Notes: a model not told the origin generated them from the letters alone. A stretch of 64,000 nucleotides of DNA from an uncultured Clostridia bacterium (GCA_934182465.1 CAKPRG010000005.1:91555-155554); one strand, 5' to 3'. Positions 16,965-26,031 are shown, numbered from the stretch's first letter. Program-made: numbers and translations.

Positions 16965-17843
16965 ATGAAAACTAAATCAGTAGTAATTTTAGTTGTTATT
17001 TTATTAATTGCAGCAATATTGGGATTTTATAAATTTAATAAAGAATATCAAAAAGAACAAGAAAACATACCAACTTTGTATGCATATGATATAAATGGAA
17101 ACAAAATAGAATTATTACCAGTAGAATATACATGGGAATATAAAGGAAATAAAAAAGAATTTAAAATGGCTGATGAAGCTATTGATGAAAATTTTAAAAA
17201 CATGCAACCTGTATATTTAGATATAAAAAATAATAATTTTGAATATGCGCAAACAAAAGAAAAATATAAAATTTCTGCGATTTCTTCAACTACAAAATAT
17301 GCAGAGGAGTCTATGCCTAGTTCTGGAACTACATATCAATATTCAGACACAAAATTTAATATTTTAAATGCTAGTGAACCAACAGTTGGAAAAACTGAAT
17401 TTTATATTAATTTTGCTAAACAAGGTTCTGTAAGGTATGTTGCTAAAACTTTTGGAATTGATTTTTCAACTTGCAAAGAGCTTAAAGAATATATGAATAC
17501 AAGTATAACTGATGAAAATAGAATAAAAGAAATGGTATCAAAAATGGATTTAAAAGAAATTTTAGATTCAGTCAAAGTTGATGGAAATAATTTAATTTTA
17601 GAATATGAATTTTATCCTTATTCAAAAAAAGTAGTAGGATATAATAATACTATTTTATTTACTTATATAGATGGATTAGAAAATATAATTTATACAGCAA
17701 AAAATAAAAAAGTAAGAGAAAATCAAATTATTGATAATAAATATACACCAAATGATTATGAAAGAGAAAACTTAACAATAAGCAAAAATGACATTGGACT
17801 AGACATAAATCAAATAAGAGAATATATAAAAAGAGAGGTGTAG
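16965..17843 (+). CDS. Membrane-anchored protein, family A copy 2
   Basis: A 292-residue paralogue of the 15026 product, beginning MKTKSVVILVVILLIAAILG; the transmembrane helix spans about 5-23, followed by YQKEQENIP. It lacks the N-terminal extension of copy 1. The DNA just upstream still matches the first copy's coding start (AAAAAGAGAAAT) but out of frame, so translation begins at the internal ATG. The SD at this ATG is poor, suggesting weak expression or coupling. Confidence 0.75.
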   Translation: MKTKSVVILVVILLIAAILGFYKFNKEYQKEQENIPTLYAYDINGNKIELLPVEYTWEYKGNKKEFKMADEAIDENFKNMQPVYLDIKNNNFEYAQTKEKYKISAISSTTKYAEESMPSSGTTYQYSDTKFNILNASEPTVGKTEFYINFAKQGSVRYVAKTFGIDFSTCKELKEYMNTSITDENRIKEMVSKMDLKEILDSVKVDGNNLILEYEFYPYSKKVVGYNNTILFTYIDGLENIIYTAKNKKVRENQIIDNKYTPNDYERENLTISKNDIGLDINQIREYIKREV

Positions 17844-17846
17844 TAT

Positions 17847-18593
17847 ATGAAAAAAATAATAAAATCAATAATTATAGTTTTAATATTAGCAGTAGTAATA
17901 TTTTTTATATATAAGTCTTTTATGTTTATATATTTTAATAATATAATGTCAAAAGTGTATGAAAATAAAGATAAAAATTATTATGCGACAGTGACACAAA
18001 TTGATTATTTAAATAATGCAAAAACAGAATTGAAATATTGGAATAATGACAAATTTTTAAAAGAAGAAAATAAATATTCTAGTATGAATAATACAGGGGA
18101 ATATGTAGATGATAGTTCAAACTTAAGATTTGTGAATTATGAACAAAATTTGGATTTTATTCCACTAAAAACAGAAGATGGAAAAAAAGTTGCAAATATG
18201 GTGTATGGAACTTTAATAGGAAGTAAAGGACCCTTTGAAAATTATGGATATATGCTTGATTATACATCTTTTGAAGAATATGTTAGCAAAGCAAATTTTA
18301 AAGATAAAATAAATGCATATATTAATCTTTTTATGTTTGAAATTCCAACATATATAAAATCAGAAAATTATGAAGGAAAAGATTGTTACCTTTTAATCTG
18401 GGGTAAAGATAAGTATGATAGCATAAAAGTTTATATAGAAAAAAGCACATATTTACCGATTGCGTATATTGATGGACAAAATTCAAAAACAAATTATGAT
18501 ATAAATTTAAGAACTGTAACAGATGAAGAAATTAATTATCCGGATTTATCTGAGTATTATACATCTATTGTATATATAGAAAAATATTGGTGA
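17847..18593 (+). CDS. Membrane-anchored protein, family B copy 2
   Basis: A 248-residue paralogue of the 15993 product: transmembrane helix about 5-23, then VYENKDKNYYATV, YWNNDKFLK, ENYEGKDCYLL and TDEEINYPDLSEYY. The start is ATG at 17847 with GAGAGGTG upstream, three bases after the stop of the A copy, so the two are translationally linked. The function is unknown. Confidence 0.8.
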   Translation: MKKIIKSIIIVLILAVVIFFIYKSFMFIYFNNIMSKVYENKDKNYYATVTQIDYLNNAKTELKYWNNDKFLKEENKYSSMNNTGEYVDDSSNLRFVNYEQNLDFIPLKTEDGKKVANMVYGTLIGSKGPFENYGYMLDYTSFEEYVSKANFKDKINAYINLFMFEIPTYIKSENYEGKDCYLLIWGKDKYDSIKVYIEKSTYLPIAYIDGQNSKTNYDINLRTVTDEEINYPDLSEYYTSIVYIEKYW

Positions 18594-18697
18594 TTTGTAA
18601 CCCAAAAAATATAAGTATAAAAATTATAAGCATATAAATTGAATATCATTTATAAAAATATATAATATTATACCTATAAAAATTTGAATTCAATATA

Positions 18698-18726
18698 TTG
18701 TAAAGTTTATTTTTAAATGTTATAAT
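18698..18726 (+). promoter_or_regulatory. ssrA promoter
   Basis: TTGTAA (18698-18703), a 17-base spacer and TATAAT (18721-18726), 15 bases before the mature 5' end. Confidence 0.75.
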
Positions 18727-18740
18727 AAATTTTACAATAT

Positions 18741-19095
18741 GGGGGTGTATTTGGTTTCGACAGTAATGTAGAAGCATAAATAGCGAGTAGTGGGAGCACC
18801 TGGCCACTTAAAAAGGTGCGATTAACAATAAACGCTAATAACGAAGAATTAGCTTACGCTGCCTAGTTGCGGCGTCATCATTTTCTAGAATATCTACGGC
18901 TAGAAAAATGGTGTTAAATTAGTAGGAAACAAAGCAAATTGATGCTCTTACGATTTGTGGGTATTAAATATGAGCTACTTTTACTAAAATATGTTTGTTT
19001 ATGTTAGTAAAGGGAAAATAAAAAACAAACTGCACTCGGAGAAATTTATGTGGAAGGATTATTGGACCGGAGTTCGACTCTCCGCACCTCCACCA
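18741..19095 (+). ncRNA. ssrA: Transfer-messenger RNA (tmRNA)
   Basis: A single-piece tmRNA that rescues stalled ribosomes. The 5' end GGGGGTGTATTTGGTTTCGA and the 3' end, with GTTCGACTCTCCGCACCTCC then ACCA, form the tRNA-like domain (acceptor GGGGGTG with CACCTCC). The T-arm is CCGGAGTTCGACTCTCCG. The length of 355 bases is typical and the mRNA-like part lies near 18834. smpB is not in the window. Confidence 0.95.
18834..18866 (+). other. tmRNA proteolysis tag reading frame
   Basis: Reading from the GCT at 18834 gives ANNEELAYAA then TAG. The tag ends in AYAA rather than the more usual ALAA, still suited to ClpXP-type degradation. The context before it (AATAAAC) resembles the resume site of other tmRNAs. 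Confidence 0.85.
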
Positions 19096-19140
19096 ATCAA
19101 AATTAAAATTGTATTAATAATATAAGGGAGTTTTTGAAAG

Positions 19141-19962
19141 ATGAATGATATAAATAAAGAAAAAGATTTATCACAAGAAAATGAAGAAAAATTAGATTCT
19201 AATTTAGCTACAATAAAAAGTTATCTAGAAGCAAATGGATTTGATAGTAGCTGGGTAGAAAAATCATCTTATATGAGATATAATTTTAGTAGAGGAACTT
19301 CACCTTTTGAGTATACAGTTTTTTATTTTGATGAAAAAAGTAATGAATTAAAATCTAGAATAAAAGATGTTAGAGGTCCAAGTGATAAAAATTCTGAAAG
19401 AAAATTTACTTTTTATGAATATGGTAATGTTGTTGCTATGGAATCTTTAAATAAAAGAGTTTTAACAGAACAATTTCAAGCTGATCAATATTTTGCTGCT
19501 GGAGATTATGATAATGATGAACCAGATAGGTACCAAATTAAAAAAAATATATGTTATTTTGATAAAGTTGATGGAAAGCTATTAGTACGCGAAAATAGAA
19601 AAAGCCATGAATATTATATGAATGACGAAGGTAAAGACACTGTTTATTATGATGCAGAATATGAAGTAAAGGAAGAAGAAATAGCAAAAAGACTAAAAGA
19701 GTTTCCAAGAGAATATGCTTTTGTAGGTAATATAATGCAAATAAAAAGAGATGGCATAGAAAAAGAGAAACTAAAAAAAGATAATGATTCATTAAGAAAA
19801 ATGTTAGATAGAACTCTTAAATTTGCAGAAAAAATAAAAGATAGTCGTATAGGATATTTGTTTTTTAGAAAAGATATTAATGAAGTATTAGGTGTCGAAA
19901 ACAAAAAAGCCAAAAGATTACAAGATGGATATAGTGGACAAGGAGAAGATAGTAGTCGTTAA
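19141..19962 (+). CDS. Hypothetical protein downstream of tmRNA
   Basis: The 273-residue product is not recognised. The N-terminal two thirds look like a small beta-rich domain (YTVFYFDEKSNELKSRI, FYEYGNVVAMES). The C-terminus is a coiled coil (about 205-250, EKEKLKKDNDSLRKMLDRTL) followed by FFRKDINEVLG, vaguely like tails of plasmid mobilisation proteins. The SD AAGGGAG is in place. It sits 45 bases after the tmRNA 3' end, a site often used by integrating elements, but no integrase or tmRNA 3' duplication was found. Confidence 0.7.
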   Translation: MNDINKEKDLSQENEEKLDSNLATIKSYLEANGFDSSWVEKSSYMRYNFSRGTSPFEYTVFYFDEKSNELKSRIKDVRGPSDKNSERKFTFYEYGNVVAMESLNKRVLTEQFQADQYFAAGDYDNDEPDRYQIKKNICYFDKVDGKLLVRENRKSHEYYMNDEGKDTVYYDAEYEVKEEEIAKRLKEFPREYAFVGNIMQIKRDGIEKEKLKKDNDSLRKMLDRTLKFAEKIKDSRIGYLFFRKDINEVLGVENKKAKRLQDGYSGQGEDSSR

Positions 19963-20036
19963 TTACTTGCAATAAAGAGGATATGACAATTAAAAACTTT
20001 TTAAAATTACTGTAATATAAAAATTAAAAAAATCAC

Positions 20037-20065
20037 TTGAAAAATTTTCAGAAATTTATTATAAT
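20037..20065 (+). promoter_or_regulatory. Promoter of the riboswitch-P-type ATPase transcript
   Basis: TTGAAA (20037-20042), a 17-base spacer and TATAAT (20060-20065), with the expected start just before the aptamer. Confidence 0.85.
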
Positions 20066-20071
20066 ACAAAT

Positions 20072-20194
20072 AGTTTAAGAGGGAGTAACTATAAATTTAC
20101 TAATCAACAATCTCGATTTTAAATCTGGTTAGTAAGCTCGTAAGAGAAGTGAGACTTTTAAAGAAATCTAGTATTTCTTTAAAGGTCTTTTTTG
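20072..20194 (+). ncRNA. yybP-ykoY manganese riboswitch with terminator
   Basis: The two conserved internal loops of the Mn2+ aptamer are visible: GGGAGTAAC (20081-20089) and AGTGAGAC (20148-20155). AGTTTAAGA (about 20072-20080) can pair with the 3' strand CTTTTAAA (20155-20162) to close P1. The same 3' strand also forms the terminator: GACTTTTAAAGAAAT pairs with ATTTCTTTAAAGGTC, then TTTTTT (20152-20193). Metal binding would stabilise P1 and prevent termination, switching the downstream ATPase on. It was identified by motif memory, not a covariance search. Confidence 0.85.
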
Positions 20195-20372
20195 TTTTTT
20201 GAAAAAATAATATAAAGTTACTTCCTAGAAAAGACAAAAAATTTAATTTTAAAGATATAAAATAAAATTAGTATAAAATATTTGAACTTGTTTGATAAAT
20301 AAAATATAATAAAAATATAAAAAATTAGAAAGCAAATTCAAATTTTAATAAATAAATTAGGAGGAAGGAAAA

Positions 20373-23078
20373 ATGAATCAAAACTGGTTTAATTTAAGTA
20401 TTGATGAAGTCCAAAGAAAACTTGACACTGATGTAGATTCAGGATTGAAAAAAGAAGAAGTTTCTAAAAGACAATCTCAATATGGATTTAATGAATTAAA
20501 AGCTAAAAAGAAAAAAAGCTTAATTCAAAAATTTTTAGAACAATTTAAAGATTTTATGATTATTGTTTTAATTATTGCAGCTATTGTTTCAGGAATTATT
20601 GGTGTTAAAGAGGGAGAAGGAATCACAGACACAATAATAATAATGATTGTAGTTGTTGTAAATGCAATAATTGGTGTGGCACAAGAAAATAAAGCTGAAA
20701 AATCATTAGAAGCTTTACAAAAAATGAGTAGCCATGTTGCAAAAGTAGTTAGAAATGGTAAATTGGAAGTTGTACAATCAAGAGAACTTGTGCCAGGTGA
20801 TGTTGTTGTATTAGAAACAGGAGATTTTATACCAGCTGATTTAAGAATAATTGAAGCTGTAAATCTAAAATCACAAGAATCTGCTTTAACAGGTGAATCT
20901 GTACCAGTAGATAAAACTTCAGATAAAATTGAAGGAGATATACCATTAGGAGACAGAAAAAATATTTTATTTTCTTCTAGTTTAATTACTTATGGTAGAG
21001 GAAAAGGTATTGTTGTAGAAACTGGAATGGAAACAGAAGTTGGAAAGATTGCTGAAATGATAAATGAAACAGAAGATGAAGCAACTCCACTTCAAGTAAA
21101 ATTAAATAATTTAGGAAAAACACTAGGAATTGTTGCATTAGTAATATGTGCAATTATATTTGTAGTAGGAACTATGTATGGAAAAGAACCAATACATATG
21201 TTTATGACAGCAGTTTCTTTAGCAGTAGCTGCTATTCCAGAAGGCTTAGCTGCAATATCAACAATTGTTTTAGCAATTGGTGTGCAAAGAATGGTAAAAA
21301 GAAATGCAATTGTAAAAAAATTACCAGCAGTTGAAACATTAGGAAGTGCAAGTGTAATTTGTTCAGATAAAACAGGTACTTTAACACAAAATAAGATGAC
21401 AGTTCAAAAAATATTTGCAAATGGAAAATTACAAGGAATAGAAGAAATAGGAACATTAAGTGTTGAAGAAGAAACAGTTGTAGAATCTAGTATGCTTTGT
21501 AATGATACAAAAATTGCAAGTGATGGAAATTTAACAGGAGATCCTACAGAAACAGCATTAGTAGATATGGGATTAAAATTAAATTTTTCAAAAAATATAT
21601 ACAAAGAAAATCCAAGAGTAGCAGAAATCCCATTTGATTCAGATAGAAAATTAATGACAACTGTTCATAAAATTGGAGATAAATTTGTTGTATATACAAA
21701 AGGTGGAGTTGACGAACTTTTAAAATGCTGTGTTGCATATTCTAAAAATGGTGAAGTTCGTAAAGATTTAGAAAACTATATGCCAGAAATTCAAAAATCA
21801 AATAAAGAAATGGCTGAAAATGCACTTAGAGTTTTAGCAATGGCGTATAAAGAATTTAATCATCCATTAACAGAAGAAGATATGAAGAATTTAGAATCAG
21901 ATTTAATTTTTGTCGGAATGGTAGGAATGATTGATCCACCAAGAGAAGAAGCAAAAGAAGCTGTTAAAAAATGTATATCAGCTGGAATAAAACCAGTTAT
22001 GATTACAGGTGATCATAAAATAACTGCTATGGCAATTGCTAAAGAATTAGGAATTTTAAAAGATGGAGATGAAGCAGTTACAGGAACTGAACTTGAAGAA
22101 ATGACAGATGATGAATTAGTTTCAAGAGTTAAAAATATTTCTGTATATGCGAGAGTTTCTCCTGAACACAAAGTTCGTATAGTAAAAGCTTGGCAAGCAA
22201 ATGGTGAAATCGTTGCTATGACAGGTGATGGTGTAAATGATGCGCCAGCATTGAAAAAAGCAGATATTGGTTGTGCAATGGGTGTTGTAGGAACAGATGT
22301 AGCAAAAGAAGCAGCAGATGTTATATTAACAGATGATAACTTTGCAACAGTAGTATCTGCTGTTGAAGAAGGTAGAAGAATATATGACAATATATTAAAG
22401 GCAATTGCATTTTTACTATCTAGTAATGTTGGAGAAATAGTAGTATTATTTATAGCAATATTAATAACACCTTGGCTTGCAAATACATTTGGAATAACAC
22501 AAGAATATATAAATTATTTAGAACCTTTATTACCAATTCAAATATTATGGATTAATTTGGTAACAGATTCATTACCAGCTTTAGCTTTAGCTTATGATCC
22601 AGCAGAAAAAGATGTAATGAATAGAAAACCTGCTAAAAATTCTAAAGGAGTATTTACAAAAGGATTATCATTTAGAGTTATTTATCAAGGAATAATGATA
22701 GGATTATTAACATTAATCGCATTTATTTGTGGATTAGCAACAAATTCACCAGACCAAATGGTGAAAATAGATACAGCTCAAACTATGGCCTTTGCAGTAT
22801 TAGCATTTTCAGAATTAGTGCATGTATTTAATGTTAGAAATAACAAAAAATCAATATTCAAGTCAAATCCTTTTAATAATAAATATTTAATATTAGCGAC
22901 TATAGTTTCAGCAGCTTTAATGTTTATAGTATTATTAGTACCAGCTTTAAGAAGTATATTTAGTATTGTTTTATTACCAGCAGATAAACTTGCAGAAACA
23001 ATTGCTTTAATATTTGCACCAATTCTTATTGTAGAAATTATGAAATTTTTCAAGATAAATACAAGTAAAGATGAATAA
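20373..23078 (+). CDS. P-type cation-exporting ATPase (Mn2+/Ca2+ type)
   Basis: A 901-residue P2A-type ATPase with the full domain set. The actuator has TGES; helix M4 has AAIPEGLAA. The phosphorylation motif is SDKTGTLTQNKM, the nucleotide domain carries KGGVDELL, and the hinge is MTGDGVNDAPALKKADIG. About ten membrane helices and the C-terminal cation ATPase domain are present. The architecture matches SERCA-like bacterial Ca2+ pumps. The upstream yybP-ykoY riboswitch indicates Mn2+ efflux, as for related riboswitch-controlled P-type pumps such as YoaB of lactococci. The start is ATG at 20373 behind AGGAGGAAGG. Confidence 0.93.
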   Translation: MNQNWFNLSIDEVQRKLDTDVDSGLKKEEVSKRQSQYGFNELKAKKKKSLIQKFLEQFKDFMIIVLIIAAIVSGIIGVKEGEGITDTIIIMIVVVVNAIIGVAQENKAEKSLEALQKMSSHVAKVVRNGKLEVVQSRELVPGDVVVLETGDFIPADLRIIEAVNLKSQESALTGESVPVDKTSDKIEGDIPLGDRKNILFSSSLITYGRGKGIVVETGMETEVGKIAEMINETEDEATPLQVKLNNLGKTLGIVALVICAIIFVVGTMYGKEPIHMFMTAVSLAVAAIPEGLAAISTIVLAIGVQRMVKRNAIVKKLPAVETLGSASVICSDKTGTLTQNKMTVQKIFANGKLQGIEEIGTLSVEEETVVESSMLCNDTKIASDGNLTGDPTETALVDMGLKLNFSKNIYKENPRVAEIPFDSDRKLMTTVHKIGDKFVVYTKGGVDELLKCCVAYSKNGEVRKDLENYMPEIQKSNKEMAENALRVLAMAYKEFNHPLTEEDMKNLESDLIFVGMVGMIDPPREEAKEAVKKCISAGIKPVMITGDHKITAMAIAKELGILKDGDEAVTGTELEEMTDDELVSRVKNISVYARVSPEHKVRIVKAWQANGEIVAMTGDGVNDAPALKKADIGCAMGVVGTDVAKEAADVILTDDNFATVVSAVEEGRRIYDNILKAIAFLLSSNVGEIVVLFIAILITPWLANTFGITQEYINYLEPLLPIQILWINLVTDSLPALALAYDPAEKDVMNRKPAKNSKGVFTKGLSFRVIYQGIMIGLLTLIAFICGLATNSPDQMVKIDTAQTMAFAVLAFSELVHVFNVRNNKKSIFKSNPFNNKYLILATIVSAALMFIVLLVPALRSIFSIVLLPADKLAETIALIFAPILIVEIMKFFKINTSKDE

Positions 23079-23102
23079 TCGAACAGCAAACTTTACATAA
23101 AA

Positions 23103-23131
23103 TTGACAAAATTAGACTTTTATGTTATTAT
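23103..23131 (+). promoter_or_regulatory. Promoter of the foreign-composition gene at 23181
   Basis: TTGACA (23103-23108), a 17-base spacer and TATTAT (23126-23131). TATAAT also overlaps at 23131-23136. Confidence 0.75.
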
Positions 23132-23180
23132 ATAATACGTAGTAATAAACAACATGTTTTTTTGAGGAGGAGTATGAAAC

Positions 23181-23867
23181 ATGACTAAATTTGGTAGAGT
23201 TTTTAAATGGCGGAAAATAAGGTTAGAAGAGGAAATTTTTAGCGAACAGGGCTTTATTAAAGTTGATCCAACTATTCCTAATTTCTTTGCAAACGTATTT
23301 AAGATTGATTTGAATAACGAAATTGCAAAAGAATTTAAGGAAAAAGCTATTCTGTTAGCTGAAGAACAAGATGTATTAACACCTTTTTGGAGACCTACTT
23401 TAAACTGGGAAAGAACCAAGAAAACATTTTTCCCAAATTATGTGGAGAGGCCTCATTCATATGAATGGTGGATACAGGAAGTTGAGAACTTTAACTGGAA
23501 TTTCGTACATAAGGTTGATATTGGTTATGAGTTTCAGTATCAGTTGTTTTGTATCTGGTTAATTAACTATTGGGTTGAAAAAAGACAGCTCGAAGTTAAT
23601 GACGCGGTAAGATTGCTGTGTGGTGGAGAACCATATGGTGAGAAAATTACTGATATAGAAAAAGCAGCGTTGATAATGGAGAAACCAACTGATTCAATTT
23701 TGTTGAAGGATAGTGATGGAGAAGGCTTCTATTTCGCTGGAGCTGTAACTCCAAACTATGAACAAGCAAGGAGTATAACGCTTCAGACAATACAAACGTT
23801 GCATGAAACTAAGACAACTGATCAGTGGCAAAACTTAAAACCGTGGTTAGTGTTTGAGTTCAAGTAA
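23181..23867 (+). CDS. Unknown protein of foreign composition, cassette 1
   Basis: The 228-residue product is not recognised. It has no signal peptide or membrane helix and is rich in Trp and aromatic residues (FKWRKIRLEEE, YEWWIQEVENFNWNF, FCIWLINYWVEK). Codon use differs from its neighbours: CGG, CTG, CAG and AAG appear, and one 60-base stretch (23401-23460) counts 22 G/C, while adjacent native genes are far lower. The ATG at 23181 has GGAGGAG eight bases upstream; an ATG at 23174 is out of frame and stops at once. It has its own promoter and a strong terminator, so it behaves as a single-gene cassette. Horizontal origin is inferred. Confidence 0.75.
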   Translation: MTKFGRVFKWRKIRLEEEIFSEQGFIKVDPTIPNFFANVFKIDLNNEIAKEFKEKAILLAEEQDVLTPFWRPTLNWERTKKTFFPNYVERPHSYEWWIQEVENFNWNFVHKVDIGYEFQYQLFCIWLINYWVEKRQLEVNDAVRLLCGGEPYGEKITDIEKAALIMEKPTDSILLKDSDGEGFYFAGAVTPNYEQARSITLQTIQTLHETKTTDQWQNLKPWLVFEFK

Positions 23868-23910
23868 TTTTATTTTGACGCAAATTTGTTCTAGCTGTAG
23901 AATGAATGGA

Positions 23911-23956
23911 TTGCTGACAAGGTACATTGTGTACTTTGCCAGCAATTTTATTATAT
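23911..23956 (+). terminator. Terminator of cassette 1
   Basis: TTGCTGACAAGGTACA pairs with TGTACTTTGCCAGCAA, a GC-containing stem with two mismatches, then TTTTATTAT. Confidence 0.85.
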
Positions 23957-23979
23957 AATAGAAAGCACTTTTCATTTTT

Positions 23980-24018
23980 TTTATATAAAAGCTTATGCCC
24001 AAAAAACTTTTATATAAA
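23980..24018 (+). other. Perfect 12-bp inverted repeat
   Basis: TTTATATAAAAG (23980-23991) and CTTTTATATAAA (24007-24018) flank a 15-base loop starting CTTATGCCC. It is preceded by a T-run, so it could terminate minus-strand transcription. The loop edge AGCTTATGCCCAAAAAAC vaguely recalls the dispersed element at 11659. Confidence 0.55.
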
Positions 24019-24037
24019 TAAAATTAGAATATTAAAC

Positions 24038-24065
24038 TTGCAAAAATGCTAAAATATAGTATAAT
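24038..24065 (+). promoter_or_regulatory. Promoter of the polysaccharide deacetylase gene
   Basis: TTGCAA (24038-24043), a 16-base spacer and TATAAT (24060-24065), directly before the SD GGGGAG (24071-24076). Confidence 0.7.
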
Positions 24066-24084
24066 GTCATGGGGAGTGAAAATT

Positions 24085-25188
24085 ATGTTATATAATGTCG
24101 ATGATGATAAAACAGAAGAAATTGAAAATGAAGATATTAACTTTGAAGAAACACCGAGAAGTTTAAATAAAAGAAAAATAGTAGGATTAATATCTGCTGT
24201 ATTGATATGCTTGTTAATTCTATTAGGAAGTTTTTTACTTACATATCATGGAATGGGAAAAAAAGAAAATGCTAAAGAAGAAAGTATGGTAAGTAATATT
24301 GCTGAGAAAAATAATATAGCTGAAACATTAAACACAAGTAATACAGAAGCAACTGGTGTGACAGTTAATTTTAATAATGAAAAAAAAGAAAATAGTTCAA
24401 ACGATAATATGGTTTCAATAACTGATCCTACAGAAAATGAAGATAAAAAAGCTTTGAAATATACAGGAGAACATTCACAAATACCAGTACATTCAGAAGA
24501 AAATATACAAAAAGGCTTTGTTCCCGGAGAAAATCCGAATGCTCAAGAAGAAATAAAACAAATATATTCTTCAAAAGAAAAACAAGTTTATTTAACTTTT
24601 GATGATGGACCATCAAAAGAAATAACGCCTAAAATATTAGATGTTTTAAAACAAGAAGATGTTTTGGCTACATTTTTTGTTTTGGGAAGTAGAGTAGAAC
24701 TTAATCCAACAATATTGCAAAGAGAATATAATGAAGGACATTATATTGCAAATCATGGATATTCGCATAAATATTCACAAATTTATTCAAGTGTTGAATC
24801 TGTATATGATGAATATATGAAATGCCAACAAGCAGTTCAAAATGCTTTAGGAAATCCTAATTATTATACAAGATTATTTAGATTTCCAGGGGGATCTAGT
24901 GGTGGAAAATATAATGATTTGAAAGCAAAAGCAAAACAAGATTTGAATTCTAAAGGAATTGTATCAACGAATTGGAATTCCTTAACAGGAGATGCAGAAG
25001 GAATTACAGACAAACAAAAATTAATAGATAGAATGATAAAAACAATTGGAAATAATCAAAGTGTTATATTGTTAATGCATGATGCAGGAGATAAATCTTA
25101 TACTTTAGAAGCATTACCAGAGGTTATTAAATATTTTAAAGATAGAGGATATGTATTTAAGAATTTTTATGAAATTTTTAATCAATAA
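24085..25188 (+). CDS. Membrane-anchored polysaccharide deacetylase (NodB domain)
   Basis: A 367-residue probable peptidoglycan or glycan N-deacetylase. An N-terminal cytoplasmic tail is followed by a membrane helix (about 32-54, IVGLISAVLICLLILLGSFL), a disordered Ser/Asn/Glu linker, and a C-terminal NodB domain. Catalytic motifs are TFDDGPS (metal and base Asp pair), NHGYSH (metal His pair), RFPGG, and LLMHDAG (motif 5 His). It resembles Clostridia PdaA/PgdA-like enzymes acting outside the membrane. The start at 24085 is chosen because GGGGAGTG lies seven bases upstream; earlier in-frame ATGs overlap the promoter. Confidence 0.9.
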   Translation: MLYNVDDDKTEEIENEDINFEETPRSLNKRKIVGLISAVLICLLILLGSFLLTYHGMGKKENAKEESMVSNIAEKNNIAETLNTSNTEATGVTVNFNNEKKENSSNDNMVSITDPTENEDKKALKYTGEHSQIPVHSEENIQKGFVPGENPNAQEEIKQIYSSKEKQVYLTFDDGPSKEITPKILDVLKQEDVLATFFVLGSRVELNPTILQREYNEGHYIANHGYSHKYSQIYSSVESVYDEYMKCQQAVQNALGNPNYYTRLFRFPGGSSGGKYNDLKAKAKQDLNSKGIVSTNWNSLTGDAEGITDKQKLIDRMIKTIGNNQSVILLMHDAGDKSYTLEALPEVIKYFKDRGYVFKNFYEIFNQ

Positions 25189-25225
25189 GCAATGGAAATA
25201 GTAATATAATAAAATTAAAATAAAA

Positions 25226-25265
25226 AACAAAACAAGGAAGCTTTTTAGGGCTTCCTGCTTTGTTT
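25226..25265 (+). terminator. Terminator of the polysaccharide deacetylase gene
   Basis: AACAAGGAAGC and GGCTTCC, with flanking TTTGTT, form the stem. A second hairpin (TTTCTCGCT with AGCGAGAAA, 25286-25317) follows and could serve the convergent gene. Confidence 0.65.
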
Positions 25266-25345
25266 AGGAATTGATGCTGAAAGGTTTCTCGCTTTTCAGT
25301 TGATAGTAGCGAGAAAAAGCATAATTGATTTGAAATAGAATGACT

Positions 25346-25954
25346 TTAAAAACTATGCTTTAAAGCATGTTGCAATAATTGGTCCAAATCCATTGAATCC
25401 ATTGATATAAAAGGCTTTGTAGGATCTTCTAAGAAGTCCAAAACAATCTTTTTGGGACGTTTTGCAACAACTCTATACTGCTCTGCAATTTTTTTTGATT
25501 GTTTCTGTGTGATAAAACAGCGCGGTTGTAGCATACTATCAATAAATTTGTAAAAATATAGAGCCTTGATTTTTGATGTTGCCTCTGAGCTTTCGTATGC
25601 AGGTAATACCCAGCTGTTACTGGCAAACTCTGCAACAATAAAAACATATTTGTATGTTGCTGTTCCACCAAGGATTTTCTTTTTGATAGCATCTTGCAGT
25701 AGATCTTTCATTTCTTTTTTGAATGATTTAAAACCAAGATTTTGAAAAAGGAGATTAATGTAATAATATAATCTTTTTCCTTCTGGTTCCAAATTTCTTT
25801 TCACATACTGTAAGCTAAAATCGTTTGCTTTGTTTGATACCGAGATGTGATCCGAAATGATAAGCTCCCAGTAGCCATCCTTGTTATGATGTGAATTTAA
25901 ATACTTTAAAATGTTTCTTTTAGTGCTTTCTAAATCAAATTTCCGATTACTCAT
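25346..25954 (-). CDS. Unknown protein of foreign composition, cassette 2
   Basis: The 202-residue product is not recognised; it is basic, largely helical and has no membrane segment. Examples are STKRNILKYLNSHHNKDGYW near the N-terminus and LDFLEDPTKPFISM near the C-terminus. Its composition is unlike the neighbours: one 60-base sample (25561-25620) counts 27 G/C. It is on the minus strand within a long plus-strand stretch. The ATG has AAAGGAGA (minus) upstream and a consensus minus promoter at 26031-26003, so it is an autonomous unit. Horizontal acquisition is inferred. Confidence 0.72.
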   Translation of the reverse strand: MSNRKFDLESTKRNILKYLNSHHNKDGYWELIISDHISVSNKANDFSLQYVKRNLEPEGKRLYYYINLLFQNLGFKSFKKEMKDLLQDAIKKKILGGTATYKYVFIVAEFASNSWVLPAYESSEATSKIKALYFYKFIDSMLQPRCFITQKQSKKIAEQYRVVAKRPKKIVLDFLEDPTKPFISMDSMDLDQLLQHALKHSF

Positions 25955-26002
25955 AGTGAGAATCTCCTTTCATGTAAATAAAATTTTAGGTTACTAAATT
26001 TA

Positions 26003-26031
26003 ATTATAGCATGGAAATACAAAATAGTCAA
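26003..26031 (-). promoter_or_regulatory. Promoter of cassette 2 (minus strand)
   Basis: On the minus strand TTGACT (26031-26026), a 17-base spacer ending TGC, and TATAAT (26008-26003). It closely resembles the promoter of cassette 4 at 37278-37250, including the TGC just before TATAAT. Confidence 0.85.

Noticed and set aside
18741..19962. Integrated island at the tmRNA 3' end
   Set aside because: No integrase gene and no second copy of the tmRNA end within the window.
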